A DNA stretch of 64,000 bases from Allodiplogaster sudhausi (GCA_945643635.1 CALZFC010000005.1:7574001-7638000); one strand, 5' to 3'; counted from the first letter of the stretch, positions 1 through 12,523 are shown. Notes: generated by a model from the sequence alone, not told the origin. A program made the numbers and translations.

Positions 1-125
1 CGAAGTTCTCTTGTTCAGAATGACGGGCCCCAGTTGGGTCTCGTAACCTACCACTGCGGATCTGGCAGTCGCCAAGTGCCACCAGCTGACTGCACTGCAT
101 GGTACAATGTCAGCTGCCTCTCTCT

Positions 126-172
<47 letters not shown>

Positions 173-586
173 AATCTGACTCTTCTCAGGACCGTCGTCC
201 CTTCGAGCGTGCTACGCTTGCCTTCATGATCCTGGCAGCCGCGACTGGCTTGCTGTCCCTCGTCCTCTTCGGTCTTCTCTTCAAATCCCCCAAGGCCAGC
301 CTGGCCGGGGTGGCTGCGGCCACTGCCTTTCTCACTTTTGTCTTTCTCCTCGTTGCAGTTCTCGTCTACGGAATCGCCTTCAAATCCAAGCCGGGTACTC
401 TTCCCAGTCCTCTCTTCCGCTCTCTCCGTCTTCATTGCAGTGTACATGAACTCGCAGTCGAATGAGATGAATGGGAACTCCTTCCTCGGCTACGCCTACT
501 GGCTGGCAGTCGCTGCCCTTGTCCTTTCTCTCCTTCCAATTGGCGCGGCCGCCGCAGCTCGAGCGAAGATTGTTGCCTATTCGTAA
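1..586 (+). CDS. Claudin-like tetraspan membrane protein, C-terminal part (5' end outside window)
   Basis: Three exons read in one frame: 1-108, 190-394 and 441-586, with introns 109-189 (CT-rich) and 395-440 (46 bp), both GT..AG. The visible part starts inside an extracellular loop with cysteines (YHCGSGS, then CTAWYN), then has a charged patch (DRRPFERA) leading into three hydrophobic segments near 226-290, 300-370 and 500-560, and ends in a short cytoplasmic tail (AKIVAYS, stop at 584-586). An extracellular loop followed by three membrane spans is the back three quarters of a PMP22/claudin-type four-span protein, as in nematode claudin-like proteins, which act at cell junctions or in membranes. 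The family call rests on topology and composition. The diagnostic W..C..C motif would lie at or before the window edge, so another tetraspan family is possible. Confidence 0.6.
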
Positions 587-1419
587 TCCTCTATATGTTC
601 TGCTCGCATTGTGCTGATCTTTTCTTCCTCTTATCCTCCTACTTAAATGGAAGCAGCGCTCATTGGCATGCTTGTCGTCAATTCATTGATGACATCCCAT
701 TCCTAACTGTTCTTTACCCTCCTCTCTCTCTCTCTCTCTCTCTCTTGGCTATGGAGGAATGCAAAGAGTCCTGCCTGGATGGTGCATCGGCAGTTCTCTC
801 TGGACTGCTTTTTCTGCGCGACTCTTTGTCTCCCTCCGCGCCTCCCTCTGTAAAACACTTCCTTCTCCCTCCTCTAAACAGTGCAAATGATTAAGAGTGC
901 AAATTCTCTACAAAATGTGCTCTCTGATTTGAAAAAAAAACAACGTTGCAGAGATTCCTCAAAATCAAAACTATCACCTCTGTTCTACCAGGCTACTAAC
1001 CTACTGAATCCTCTTTCTCAAGATGAAAACCCAGTGTGTGTAGTTGGAACAGATCACTAACATTAAATTATAACAGCAGGAAGATAATTTTATTTGCAGA
1101 TTCATGTTACATAAATAAATAAAACTCTATACATTCCCCTACTTCTACACAAAAGAGTGAAGAGAATGGAAAAGTGATATATACAAGCCCGTGTCAAACA
1201 ACCAAGCAAAACATTTCCGGACAAATATCATAATAGTTCGGGCTAATAGAATGCATAATTATGAACTTCTACTCGAAAGAATTAATAAAACTACCTCTTA
1301 TAAGAGGTTCAATAGCTAGTTTCTGAGCCTGATTAAAATCGCAGCCAGCCTATGAAATAAGTGGTAAGCACAGTTCAACAGGAATGAACCGCTGACCACT
1401 GGAATGAGAAGGGGCGGGG
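587..1419. other. Intergenic region between convergent genes
   Basis: This lies between the stop of the claudin-like gene and the stop of the minus-strand hyccin gene, so it holds two 3' ends. It contains a short CT tract at 721-744 and AT-rich sequence from about 1060 with AATAAA-like words near 1110-1125. No convincing coding exon was seen. Confidence 0.5.
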
Positions 1420-3880
1420 CTAAGCATCTACACTGCGGGCGGTGCTGCCAGCACTGTCGGCGTGGCGGAAGGCGTGCATGCTGAAGGTGCCCCGCTCACT
1501 CCGCGGCCTCTCCTCTGCAATCTATCCAATTCTACTCTTAACCTATCAAGTTCCCACTTCCTTGCCCATCACTGTATTACCTTCCTGGAGAGAATTTCAA
1601 AATAATTCTTCGAGAGAATTCTTGTATAAAAAATATGGAGAGGTAAGAGATTAAAGCTATGACGAAGTAAGTACACGAAAACTGACCTTTGCACGAGCCA
1701 AGCGGAGAGAGAGAAGCCTTGCCTTCGTCCTTCTCTTTGTCCTTGTCGGATGTCCTCTCCTCACTGATCGTCTGCAACTCCACGTCTTCCTCCCCTTCCG
1801 ACTTCTTCCTCTTCAAACGGTGGTGGACTGACAATGCAGACATCTTCTTCTTCAAGTGATCCATTCCTGCACTTAGCACAATTAAAACGGCAGGCAAAAA
1901 GGGGCGAATTCAAGATCGGGCTTATGGCTCCCTTAAGCATTCTTCGTCACAATGCGAGCTCTCCAAGAATGAAGGGAAGGCGCAAACCTTCAACAATATC
2001 TCCAAATGCAGAATGTTCCTTCTCCTTTGTTTCTAAAACGGGGATGTCGTCAGGAAGTTTCTTGATTCGAAGTGACGAATTCGTGACCAGATCCTTTCGT
2101 CTCTTGTCCTGCAAGAAACAGCTGAGTTCGGTAAAAAGCATTGATGATTGCGTGTGAAATACCTTGGGATGAGTGCGCCCTCCCATGAGCTCTTCTCTTC
2201 TTTCCTTAGACAACGGATTTTCCAACAGAGAGTTCCGCATAGCGTTGGTCACCTGCAGATAAAAAGGATAGCATCAAAAACAAAAGAATGCTCGTATAAA
2301 GAAGGAGAGAGCGGACTGACCAGGAGGACATCAGGAAGGAACTCGAACTGCGCTCTTTGATGAGCTGCATCCAATGCACGCAGAGCCAGTTCGGGAGCTC
2401 CGTTGTAGAGGCCGAGGTAGACTCCAGTCAGCAGTTCAAGGAGAAGCGACGGGGACACTCCAATGCGAGGCTTCCTCAAGACAAGACTCTTATTTCTATT
2501 TTATATTTTAACGATTACTTTCTTCATTTTCCCCGCTATTCTGACAAACGCTACACAACGCCATTCTACACAATGTCCAAAATAAACGATAAACAGTCTA
2601 ACTTAGAGAAGTCATCGAGTACTTCGTAGGAAGCGTCGGAATCCAAAACTTTAGCTCGTAAGTCATTTTCAGGAGGGCAGAAGCCAGAGAGGCAGACGGC
2701 GAGAGTACAGAGGCAGACATGCCGAGAGACGACATCGGAAGAGATATACACCAAAGAGCTGTTAACCTGAACCACTCAATCACAACTTCTGCCTGCTGGT
2801 CGATGTTTCTTACCGATCGCAAAATACGAGAGAGCACCAAATACGTTGTTTCTGCCCTGAACCGATCAACAGTCGGATATGGACCGAGGCGAACCGTGCT
2901 CTGCAAAGGAATAACCTCTCTTTCTCTCTCCCTTCCTCTCATACTCTTGTCAATGCAAGAATGGAGATCTACTGAACAAACCTGGACGCCAGGTGCTCCG
3001 CCAGGTCTGATGGTCGCAATCTCAGGAACTGTATTCAACCTACTCGGCTCGTGGTACACGGAAGGATAACGAATCGAAGGTACGCGTACCTCTTCAGTCT
3101 GGACAAACGCTCATCGTCATTGTTGAATGGACCGATCAAGTGAACCAGAACAAACCTTCTTAGCGTAAGGATTAGCTGGAGAGGGGTCGAGGATTTCTTC
3201 GTTGTACACAGCGAGGAAGAAAGTCTCTAGCACAGACACACTCTTGTGCTGCTTTTTAGCAGCTGCAGCCAGGTACAAGCCAATGAAGGCCGGCGCGTAT
3301 TGAAGAGCGTACTCGCGAAGGATTCCTGAGTTAGAAAAGGCAGAGAGCGTAGTAACTGAACAGCAACAACTCCAAGATATAAAACTCCCATTCCATTACA
3401 GTAACGGAGTACTGAATGTAAGAATTAGAATACCAACCTCCCCTATAGTAGAGTGCAAGAATCTGCGCAACAACAGGCTGGACCAGGTCAATGTCTGTGT
3501 AGTTGCACTGGATGTAATTAATTGTAACATGAGTGTTCGGAGCAGTCTTTGCCAGAAACTTGCGAGTCGCCTGGAGTATATCGACGAAGAGTTAAAAGGT
3601 AACATGGAGGAATCAAAGCTGACATCGACTTCCTCAGCCTTGGTCATGCCCGTCCTCTCGTATCGCTTGACTCCATTAGACAACTCCGCCAGGTATTCTT
3701 GAAGCTGATTCGAGTTCATCAGGTCACGCGGAAAAAAGTTCTGAATATGAGAAAAAGTATAAAAAGAAAGAAAGAAAGTATATATCCGAAGGAATTCAAC
3801 GGTCAAAATTCCCTCACCTCCTAGGAACAAGCAGTTGACGAGTACTGCAACTCACTTGAAATTCGTCGACTTCTCCACCT
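1420..3880 (-). CDS. Hyccin/FAM126 family protein
   Basis: Hyccin proteins are the regulatory subunit of the PI4KA-TTC7 complex that makes PI4P at the plasma membrane. Read on the minus strand, exons give in order: an N-terminal helix (GEVDEFQNFF, LQEYLAELSNG) near 3880-3620; a segment ending ILALYYRG near 3440; ILREYALQYAPAFIGLYL with FFLAVYNEEILD near 3330-3170; YHEPSRL near 3055, matching the family's conserved VYHEPS; and SLLLELLTGVYLGLYNGAPE near 2440, matching the family's LTGIYFAFYNGEWD block. The C terminus is acidic, then Arg/Lys-rich, ending in ARSVDA with the stop at 1420-1422. The order and spacing of these blocks fit hyccin. The true start codon was not placed and may lie upstream of 3880. 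Introns are short. Confidence 0.85.
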
Positions 3881-4217
3881 AAACAAACAGTCACAATTCG
3901 GCTTAAGGCGCTAACAAGCAACGCGACTAATGGATCTTAAATTTAGTGCGCCCCATTTGTGTATTCGCATAAATGGGGAAGTTCACCAGACAACACCTCA
4001 TTGACACTAATCCGATCTTCGTGTGCCTTGGCACTTCGCTATAGCTGCTCATTCATGCTATTGAACCTTGCAAATAATGCTCAACATCTCCATCGCGCAG
4101 TCCCTCAAGATTGAACGTTCTCTTTGGTAATAATAACGTAGTTTAAACAAATCTTTATCAAATCTGACTAGAAAACAATTATCAGATAACAAACATTTGG
4201 ACTTGCAAAACCAAAAT

Positions 4218-7200
4218 TCACTTCTTCTTTTTCTTAGACCCGAGATCAAAACCGTCGATGTACTTCTTGTCTACTCCATACTCATTCTGAAGGAGGGCAC
4301 TCACGTATGGAATCTGCAAAGTATTTCTGTTTTACGTGTCAAAACAGGATCTACAATTTTTACTCATATATAATGTAACAAAGTAGATGAAAACCTGGCT
4401 TCCTTGAAGTGTAATCTGGCCTCCTTTAAATGGTTCGGGTGCATCTTGGATGGATGCCACTCCGACTTGGCAGCGGTGGGCGAGTTCCCGTGCTTCCAAG
4501 CCAAACACCTCGCAGTTGTTGATGATCGTCACTTTCTTGTTCCCTGCGCGATTTTCAATCTAAATGTAGGAGAGAGCGCATATACAATTCGATGTTAGAT
4601 TCAAACACACAGACGTAACAAAAATTATCTACAAATTACAAAGGTCTGCAGTTCACTCTCTCTCTATCCAGTGCTGAAATAGGTCTAGGTTTCCCTAGCT
4701 ACCCCCCCGGGGCCGAAGGCCCCGGGGCATTCAACCCTCCCCAAAGGAGAAAACACAAAGACCAAAGGAGAAAACACATAGACACACAAAAAAGAACACT
4801 GAAGAGCGGAAGGAGTCATGATGTTTCTTCAGTGAAAAGAGATTTATGGTGTGTTTCGGCCCTACAGTACTCACGCATTCTCGCTCACATGCTCAACCTA
4901 AGGTTGAGCTGAGGCTAAAGCACCCCCCCCCCCCCCGGTTAAGGAAATTTAGGAATCAAATGATGCATATTTATTTTTATATGAAAGATCAGACTTTGAA
5001 CCGCTATTAGCACCCGACCGAGACCGGAGCAGTGCTATATGCGAAGAGTGCGAGACTCGTGAAGGCAGCGACTTTGGGACTCAACATATGTTTCGGCTAC
5101 GGCTAATGCACCCCACCCTAAAAAGGCTAAATGGAAGTTTCTGGCATTAAAACTAATATTTTTGGTTAGCTAGGGTCCTAAACCGTTGATCGCACCCCAC
5201 CGACAAAGAAGAATAAGATAATAGGTACTGAATTTTAAATATAGTGTTTTCGCACCAAGGGTTGCAAGACGAAGGCACTTTATCTGTTCCGCTTTAATTC
5301 CAATGACGACTATGAGTTAGAGCTGGAGCACTCCGCGTTCATATGTCATGTAAAGAACATGTCTTTCACTCTATGTCCATCTGCCAAATTAGTTTTCTCT
5401 CTATTTCTCTACGTGTTTCGTGCACTCTTTCTCACACATATATTCTTAAAAAGAACATGCATCACACATACCACAATTCCAAAATACATATGTAGATAAT
5501 GAAAGTGCATGGTTCTTGTGCTGTGATGCATGCGTGCAACTCTCCTTCTCTATTTCTTTCTCTTTCTTCTCTATTTCTTTTCCTTCTCTATTTCTTTGGA
5601 TTTTTTTTTCAACTCATTCCATGGAAAGCATCGTCTTGTAATATGAACAATTTTTTTTCTATTTCTTTTTCTTCTCTATTTCTTTGGATTTTTTTTTCAA
5701 CTCATTCCATGGAAAGCATCGTCTTGTAATATGAACAAAGGCTTTATGATTAACACACTAACACAGTCCATCATTAGAAAGACTCCACATAATAGAGAAT
5801 AGACAGAGGGAAAAAAACAAATGAATAATTGTAAGGAGCAGACAGTGCGAGTGCGTGTCAGTAAAACTACTGTTACAGCGCAAGACATGCACGCCGATAA
5901 CTAAAACAAAGCCTTTATTAAGGAGATTTTGCTAAATAACCTCATTTTTTTGGGAGAAAAATCAGTTTCTTGGCATAAAAAAGCGTTTTAATTTTTTAAT
6001 ACACCCCCCCCCGGTCAGAACCCTGTTTGACTCCATACACCCCCCGGACCGGGGTCAACCTCAGATACTATTTCAGCACTGTCTCTATCTCTCTCTCCTC
6101 CAGTGCTGAAACCTGCTTCTCGACTTGGGCCGGGGGTTACAAACGGCCAAATGGCCTGCCCGGGGGGTTACAAAGTGAATGAAGTGCAGAAAAGAGAGGA
6201 TTCCAGGACTTCAGCCCGGGGGGTTACAGCGCTGTCATGGGTCAGAACTTTTGCATTGCTCCTCTCTCCCCTCTGTTTCTCTCTATCTCTCTCTCTGCTT
6301 TTACGATAGCACGGTTTTCCTAATCGATTACGGCTCAATCTTCGTTCGTTAACACTCAATTCAAGAAATCAAAAATAACCTTGAGATTAATTCTCGGAAT
6401 CTTCAACTTGTATGTCAAGGTGCGCTTATCCGGCAACTCAATGACAAACGTAGCCGTAGCGAGAGACTAAAGTACAGGAAGGTTACTTTGGACAACCCGC
6501 TTACCGATCTGCCATCTTGAAACAATAATGCCATTTCAGAAACCTGAATCTTCTGATGAAGTGTGTTCCATTCAATAGTATCAGCGGATGATTTGATGAG
6601 GCCAGCAAGGAGTGGATCAAGCTTCACCGACTTCCCACTGTTCAGATTCTGAGAATATTTATCGCTACCATCTCTCATCCGCTAAACAAAATCATTTAAC
6701 AACAAACCTGCGCTTTAACATAGGCAGTGATTCCCTCCCTCAGCTCAGCAATATCAATGATATCTCCTTTATTAGCCTTGCGAAATGTCCTGACAAGCGG
6801 TAGAATTGGTTCTGTGATCGACAGCATTTCATGCACTCGTGGGCCAATCACACCTGAATGAAGAAACTAGCAACTGAAAAATGACAAGTAATAAAACACT
6901 AGGGGAGAGGAGAGGGTGAAATAAAAAGAGAGAGGGAAAGATAGAAAGAGAGAATAAAATAACATGCCTGGCTTGTCGCTTTTCTCAGTTTCATCCGTGA
7001 TCCGCTCATCTTTTACCTTGAAACTCTTCAGAAGTGGGTGCTCCCAATTCACCTGAAGTAGTATCAAAAGTTTATCAGCGAGTAAAATAGAATACGAACT
7101 GCAGAAATGAAAAGTTTATCAGCGAGTAAAATAGATTACGAACTGCAGAAATGACATCGACGCCCTTTGCTTTGTGGCCGATTGTGAGTAGAGTCCCGTG

Positions 7201-8638
7201 CTCGCCTTTGTTTAGTTCGTCTAGGAAAGACGCAAACTTCTTGTACTTCGTCTTCTTCATATCCAAGCGACGGCCAGCAGGAACACAAGGCAGTAAGCAC
7301 TGTAGAACGGATAATTAATTCAAAAACACTAGACCAATTCCGTAAGTGACAAAAATGAAGTCAAGACTTCAATAAGAGAAAGAACCATCATCGGTAATTA
7401 AGACGTGCCTGTGAATAGAACTGGCCAACATCGAATGGAAGAGCAGCATTCTTTGTCATTCGATACTTCAGACCAGCCAAGAAGCACCGCAATGCCTACA
7501 GTACAAAGCTTTCTTTCAACACACCGTATAAGCATATGACTTACATCAACGAAACGCTTACCAAATCCTCCGGAGATTCCTGATTATCTGAATCCGCTTG
7601 ACCGTCTCCAATTGTCTCATCAACAATTGGCGACAAGTTATCTTCTTCTTTTGAGGCGCATTCGATTGTCAATTTACAGACAGAAGGGATTTCCACATCT
7701 TGTTGCTTCGTTCTCTCATTTTCTTCAGCTTCCAGTGCAATCGCCTCCTCTTCCATCTTCTTGATAATCTCAGAAAAGCTCATCGACGGGGCTTGTTGGC
7801 GATTTCCCAGTTCCCTAAAATAATAACAATTCATTATTTTCGAGCATAATACAAATAAGCGGATATGAAGAAAAGTAATAAGCAAAATTGCGGACACGAC
7901 CAAAGGTGATCCTTGTCAACATGGAGAAGCTGAAGGCCGCGTCCCTTCATTCCAGAGGCGACCATTTCATCGCTGCTAAGAAGAGAGCAGCCGACGGCCA
8001 AAGGACCAGTGAGACAGTCCCCCTTCAGGGAGCAAACCACAATAGGGCAGCCTCGAGGGAAACAGGGCAAGCCTATCTCCGAAGTCCGCAATATGCCTAG
8101 ACATCGGTGAATTAGGATGGTTATGAGAGAGCAGAAGAAGAAATGGAAATAAACCTTGCATCATCAGATCGGCGCCATTCTCAAGGAAGCCGATGACTTG
8201 CTCTTGAACAACTACGATGGGAAAGGCCTCTTGGCTCAGCCACGTCGAGTACACCGACGGGAACAACATCTTTTCCTGCAAAAGTGACACCAATAACAGG
8301 TGTTATATAAACCTGGCTGAAAGAAAAACCGACAAAGTTCGTAAAAAGCGTCGTTATGTCAATGAGCCAACCGAAGAATCGTCGAATTCGAAGAAGAGAG
8401 GCTGCTTGTCGACAGTGTACACGGAGACTGCGATGTCATTATGAGTTGTGAGGCGAACGTGAGCAACTTTTGCACCTTTGGCGAAAGTCCCTTTGATATC
8501 CTCCGAGATCCGTGAAAATAACTTTTTCCTTAAAAGACAATTATAGCAACATAAAAAAATCAGGATACAAGTCTGTACTAACGTATCAGAATTTCGCATA
8601 TTGACGTTCGACTTGACCGAAAATGGTTTCCGAAACAT
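4218..8638 (-). CDS. eif2d: Eukaryotic translation initiation factor 2D (ligatin)
   Basis: eIF2D binds the 40S subunit, delivers initiator tRNA without GTP, and recycles ribosomes. The start ATG at 8636-8638 gives MFRKPFSVKSN, the conserved family N terminus. Next come the DUF1947-like part (AKGAKVAHVRLTTHND), the PUA domain (LFPSVYSTWL, ENGADLMMQG, then GMKGRGLQLLHVDKDHLW near 7980-7890), an acidic linker near 7800-7570, the winged-helix/SWIB region (KKTKYKKFASFLDELNKG, then NWEHPLLKSFKV), and the SUI1 domain at the C terminus (NKKVTIINNCEVFGLEA near 4530, ITLQGSQ, KKYIDGFDLGSKKKKK, stop 4218-4220). All domains are in the expected order. The last large intron (about 4565-6395) is enlarged by a DNA transposon. 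The reading frame shows no break. Confidence 0.95.
4669..6081. mobile_element. hAT-type non-autonomous DNA transposon (1,413 bp) in an eIF2D intron
   Basis: The ends are perfect 14-bp inverted repeats: CAGTGCTGAAATAG at 4669-4682 and CTATTTCAGCACTG at 6068-6081. The element is flanked by an 8-bp direct repeat TCTCTATC (4661-4668 and 6082-6089). CAG termini with 8-bp target duplications are hallmarks of the hAT superfamily. No transposase ORF is present. The interior has C-runs (near 4705, 4925 and 6003), a GGGGCC-rich palindrome near 4710-4727, and a tandem duplication at 5584-5738. The flank is a CT repeat, so part of the apparent 8-bp duplication could be chance. Another CAGTGCTGAAA begins at 6101, so a second related end may lie beside it. 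Confidence 0.75.
5584..5738. repeat. Direct duplication inside the hAT-type element
   Basis: A 67-bp segment, starting TTCTCTATTTCTTTGG and ending AATATGAACAA, occurs at 5584-5650 and 5672-5738, identical as far as can be read by eye. The offset is 88 bp. It is confined to the transposon. Confidence 0.85.
7066..7153. repeat. 44-bp tandem duplication across an eIF2D exon/intron border
   Basis: The unit begins AAAAGTTTATCAGCG and ends CTGCAGAAATG. It is repeated at 7066-7109 and 7110-7153 with one visible mismatch. It covers the minus-strand 5' splice site region after the exon encoding KAKGVDVISA, so a second potential donor lies 44 bp downstream. Confidence 0.85.
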
Positions 8639-8938
8639 CTCTAACTGTAAGGACAAAGATTATCAGCCAGGATCAGCGATAATGAGAAGCAGCGGCGAAT
8701 TTGAGAAAACTTTGTGCAATCTGGTGGCTTACTTATCAAAAAATTGGTGTGTGGTGAATATCATACTAATAGTAGTTGTTTTTACTGATTAAGAGCGGGA
8801 ACTTGTCATCTGCGGGAATAATTTGCCTTCGAATTAACATGCCGCTTGCTCTCTTAATATTTTTTTAAACTTATTAGCAGTGTGGGTTTTACGTGCATTC
8901 GCTTTAGAGAACGCAGACGAGCAAGAGGTTGTGTGGAT

Positions 8939-11494
8939 ATGGAAGACGAGCAAGAGGTGAGCGTCGCTCCCAGCACTTCGTCTTCTCTCAACAGCCGATT
9001 CAGCCAAGTCGAGATTCGTAGTTCGTGTCTAATTTCCATTCTGCGGAGACATCTTTAGAACATTTCTGTTAAGGAGAAAGCAGTGGTGATAGTGCGGATC
9101 GGAAGAGAAGAGCGGCGGAGATGGAGCGGCCTCTCTCCGCTTCTTCCTTGACTCTCGCCGTCATGCCAATGTCTCAGAGAGTCTTCAACACGCCCGGCCG
9201 CTTCCGATGCCACACTCGCAGCTCTCATCATCGGCCCAGCTCGAGTACTTTGTCCTCTGGAATCCAATTCACAACATTCTCCATATTATTCTACTCTTTA
9301 GACCTGTTCGACCGTTATCGCGTTCCTGACGAAATCATTGAAGAGATACTATCGAACTTGAACTTCCGGGATCTCATGGCCGCCATGCAAGCTTGCCGGC
9401 GATTTGCGGCTGCGGGGTATGATCTGAGGAACTCTGCAAGTATTGTGATATGAAAACCCACTCCGATAGGGCCATTGAGATGGCATCGATGCCGTACCCC
9501 TAAGCCGAGTGGGGGACCTCTTGAGGTGCCCCCTTCGCCAGTTGCTCTTGGCCCTGGTGATTTCCGGGATCAGTTCCCAACGTAGTGGGGCCTTGTCTCC
9601 TCTGCGGGTCCGTAGCCGTGGCTCTGTAGAATGCACTTGTCTGCCGAGTTGCCTTTCATCCCACCAATTGGGACGGAACTCCCAGACAAGAGCTGAAAGT
9701 GTCGTGGTGGAAAGGAGTGGAAGAAGAAAAGTGGAAGCACTGTTTGGCTGCGGTTGAAAGGCATCTTTCACAGTCTGTGCAACAATTCCCCAACATTTAG
9801 TAGTTATGCCACAATGTTAGCCCAATCAGTGCAGCTTATTGAACTGTAAAGTATCTTGCAAGTTGAGATCGAAGTCCCCCGAGTGGCACGGCCTGGATTT
9901 TCGTGAGAAAAAGCCTTCCGAGCCCATTTCCGAAGCTGTTCTCATCCGTATCCTCGAGCGAGGAACTCGAGCTCTTCGAATCTGCGGCCGTCCGATCACC
10001 AAGTCATTTGAGGACGACGAGGAAGTTCATTGGTGTGTCTTCTTTGCAATGTATTACTCAGGTTTATCACGAAAGCTTTGCGCCATGTAGCCAGTAGAAT
10101 TTTGATTATCATTCCCATTGAATCACAGTAAAAATTTTACTTCAGTTTTTTGTTTTGAAAAAATATACAATTATAGTATTCCTTTTTTGAGAGCTGTCGT
10201 TTAGGAAGAGTTCACTAACTCACATGGACTTCAGCGGAGTCCGAATGCCCCGCGATGCCTCCCCTCTCATTCATCTCCTCATTCCCACCACAACACTCAG
10301 GGTCCTCCACTCCTTCATTTATCATTCTAATTTATTTTCTTCCAGTGCGTCAGCCTGTCCGGCTGTCATATCAACGACGATGTACTAACATTACTCACTC
10401 AAAACACAATGATATCAGAGGTTGTCTCCGCTTATCTATTATCAGTTCTACAACATGCTGCTTTCCATTTTCTTGAGAGGATCACTGGGTGTATTTCAGC
10501 TGGATCTCTCGATGTGTTCTGGAATAAATCCAGAGTGCCTCGGTTGCTTGGTTGGGAGTCTTTCCCAGCTCAAACAACTCAACGTTAACTGCACACGAAT
10601 TGGCAAAGCGGGAGCCGCAACTCTTGTCGAGGTTTTCACTCTTTGAATATGGCTTTCATTTGGGCATGCTTCTTTTATCTACATTTTGTTTAATTTCAAT
10701 TTACTAGTCACGTTCTTTTCATTGGTTGTTTTCAGATGCTCCCAGGCTCAATAACACATCTAGACATTTCTGGAAGCGGTGAATCGGACAACCCGAATGA
10801 TTCCATTGACGATGACGGTTACTTCTTTCCCTCTCCTCTCTCTCTCTCTCTCCCTCTCTCGCTCTCTATATCTCTCTTCTCCTCTCCCGTTTTCAGCCGT
10901 GATAGAGATAGCAGAGCGATGCCCACTTCTGGTTGAATTGCGTCTGTCCGATTCTCCAAAGATCACGGAAGAATCTTTTCTTCATCTTCTCGAACTGGAA
11001 TATCTCCGCTCTCTCTCTGTCTGCAGATGCTACAACATTCGCCCTGTCATCTTTCTGTGAGTTTTCTTGCAGCATGATCTTCAATGGTATCAAAGTATTG
11101 GTTCCTGTTAACTGTAATTCACTCTGGGAATGGTTGTCTGCAATTCCTTGAATGGTTAAGCTGTATTCTGCAGTTAAGATTGATGATGTTTAGACAAGCG
11201 ACATCCCTGACTGTCTTCTCTTGCTTTGGCTGTGTTACCGAGCAAGGAAATATCACCCTTCGAGAACGAATGCCGAATACCAAAGTGAATGAACCCGCCT
11301 ACGCTCTCTCCCAGGTTCTTCTTCTTTTCCTCAATTCCATGTCTGCATTCATGTTATCGGGTATGCGATAAAAGAACAATTTCTGTAGAAAACTGAATTG
11401 TTATTATGGGGTGATAATTAAGGTTGCCCGTCCGACTCCGCCTCCCTCTTGTTCTTCCATCTGGGGCCAGCGCACAAGGACTCTGTACTCTTAG
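8939..11494 (+). CDS. skp2: SKP2-like F-box/leucine-rich-repeat protein
   Basis: SKP2 is the substrate receptor of an SCF ubiquitin ligase that targets cell-cycle inhibitors. The first exon starts MEDEQEV at 8939, and the second (about 9090-9243) joins in phase. The F-box lies at 9302-9440 (VPDEIIEEILSNLNFRDL, then CRRFAAAGYD). Exons then encode WHGLDFREKK near 9880, HMDFSGVRMPRD near 10225, a repeat beginning VSLSGCHINDDVL near 10350, LDLSMCSGINPECL near 10500, ITHLDISGSGE near 10750, CPLLVELRLSDSPKITEESF near 10925 and LSVCRCYNIRP near 11015. The tail TSLTVFGC..VNEPAYALSQ (exon end 11314) joins VARPTPPP at 11423, stop 11492-11494. Repeat order and the SRCYDIIP-like and IARPT-like blocks fit SKP2 rather than other FBXLs. 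Exon borders are by eye. Confidence 0.85.
9457..9533. other. GC-rich hairpins in an SKP2 intron
   Basis: CCCACTC (9457-9463) can pair with GAGTGGG (9507-9513). A second stem, GGGGGACCTC against GAGGTGCCCCC, spans 9511-9533. The two compete for the G-run. The surrounding intron (9441-9850) is richer in GC than its neighbours and could be an intronic RNA or an old repeat. No known RNA family was recognised. Confidence 0.3.
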
Positions 11495-11875
11495 ACGTCT
11501 TCTTTTCCACCCGAAATCATCATTGGGACGCTATATTATTGATAGGGAACTATTTTTTCCCAAAGTGCATCTTACAATAGAAAATATTTAGTCGTCGTGT
11601 TCATACTTCAATTTTCTGTTTGCGATCAAACATTCTACCAATTTCAGTGCAACTGATTTTATTATGGTTACTTCTGCATACTAATTTAATTTTAATTTAG
11701 TTTTCTCTGTTTTACAGTATGTTATAGAAATTCTGATGAATTAAAAAAAAATCATGTGCATGCTTTATTCTTCCCAGACCAGCATTTGGCATTTCTGTCG
11801 CAATTCATACGTGGCGCCGGTTCTATTACATGGATTAATATTAGGGTTGTACGATTGATGAAAGTGTGTTGTGAC

Positions 11876-12273
11876 CAGAGGTGCACGCGGGCCCACATTT
11901 TTTGGGCCGGCCCGCAGTTTTAGGGAAAAAAATCTCGGCCCGGTCCGGCCCGCAGTTTTAGGGCCCTTGAATTTCGGGCCCGGGCCCGCTCCGGCCCGAT
12001 TTTCAAATTCGTCTGATTTCAACCTCTATTTCGTAATTTTCTTAGCGAAAATTTTTTCTTCTAGTTTGCCGTTCACAAGGCTTCTCATTTACTTCATTCT
12101 GAAGAGGAATACAACTCCCGAGCTACAATACTATGTATGAGCAATAAGAATTCGCTCTGTCGCAAGCATGTATACTTGCAAATATTTGTAAATCGGGCTC
12201 AGGGCCGGGCCCAAATTTGGGCCCGGCCGGCCCTTGGACCGGGCCTGGCCGGCCCGGGCCGCGTGCAGCTCTG
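11876..12273. mobile_element. hAT-type MITE, 398 bp
   Basis: The left end CAGAGGTGCACGCGGGCCC and the right end GGGCCGCGTGCAGCTCTG are imperfect inverted repeats. The 8-bp direct repeat GTTGTGAC flanks them exactly (11868-11875 and 12274-12281). CAGAG termini plus 8-bp duplications identify the hAT superfamily. The subterminal regions are runs of GGGCCCGG-type sequence, giving a GC-rich palindromic border around an AT-rich core with no transposase. It lies downstream of SKP2 in intergenic DNA. Confidence 0.9.
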
Positions 12274-12523
12274 GTTGTGACTACTTTGCTCTGTGAGTGG
12301 GCATTCTCTTACAAAATGTTTTTGATTATTTTTGCTTACCATTAGCATGCTTGCGTATTTATAGATGTTTCATCAGATAACAGTTTTTTTTCTTCACATC
12401 GCAACCTGCGTCGGCCATTTGGACTGTGGGAACTGTTTTCGTTTTCGCTTGCATGTGAGCATAAATTATTTATTACATCGTTTTCCATATATGTATTTAC
12501 AATAACAATAGAAGAGTGAGGTA

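Noticed and set aside
1577..1897. Hydrophobic C-terminal tail on hyccin
   Set aside because: The hydrophobic part is intron read-through; a good donor (GTCAGT near 1684) leads to the exon ending ARSVDA.
4700..4735. GGGGCCGAAGGCCCCGG palindrome as a terminator or RNA gene
   Set aside because: It lies just inside the end of a hAT-type element and is best seen as its subterminal palindrome.
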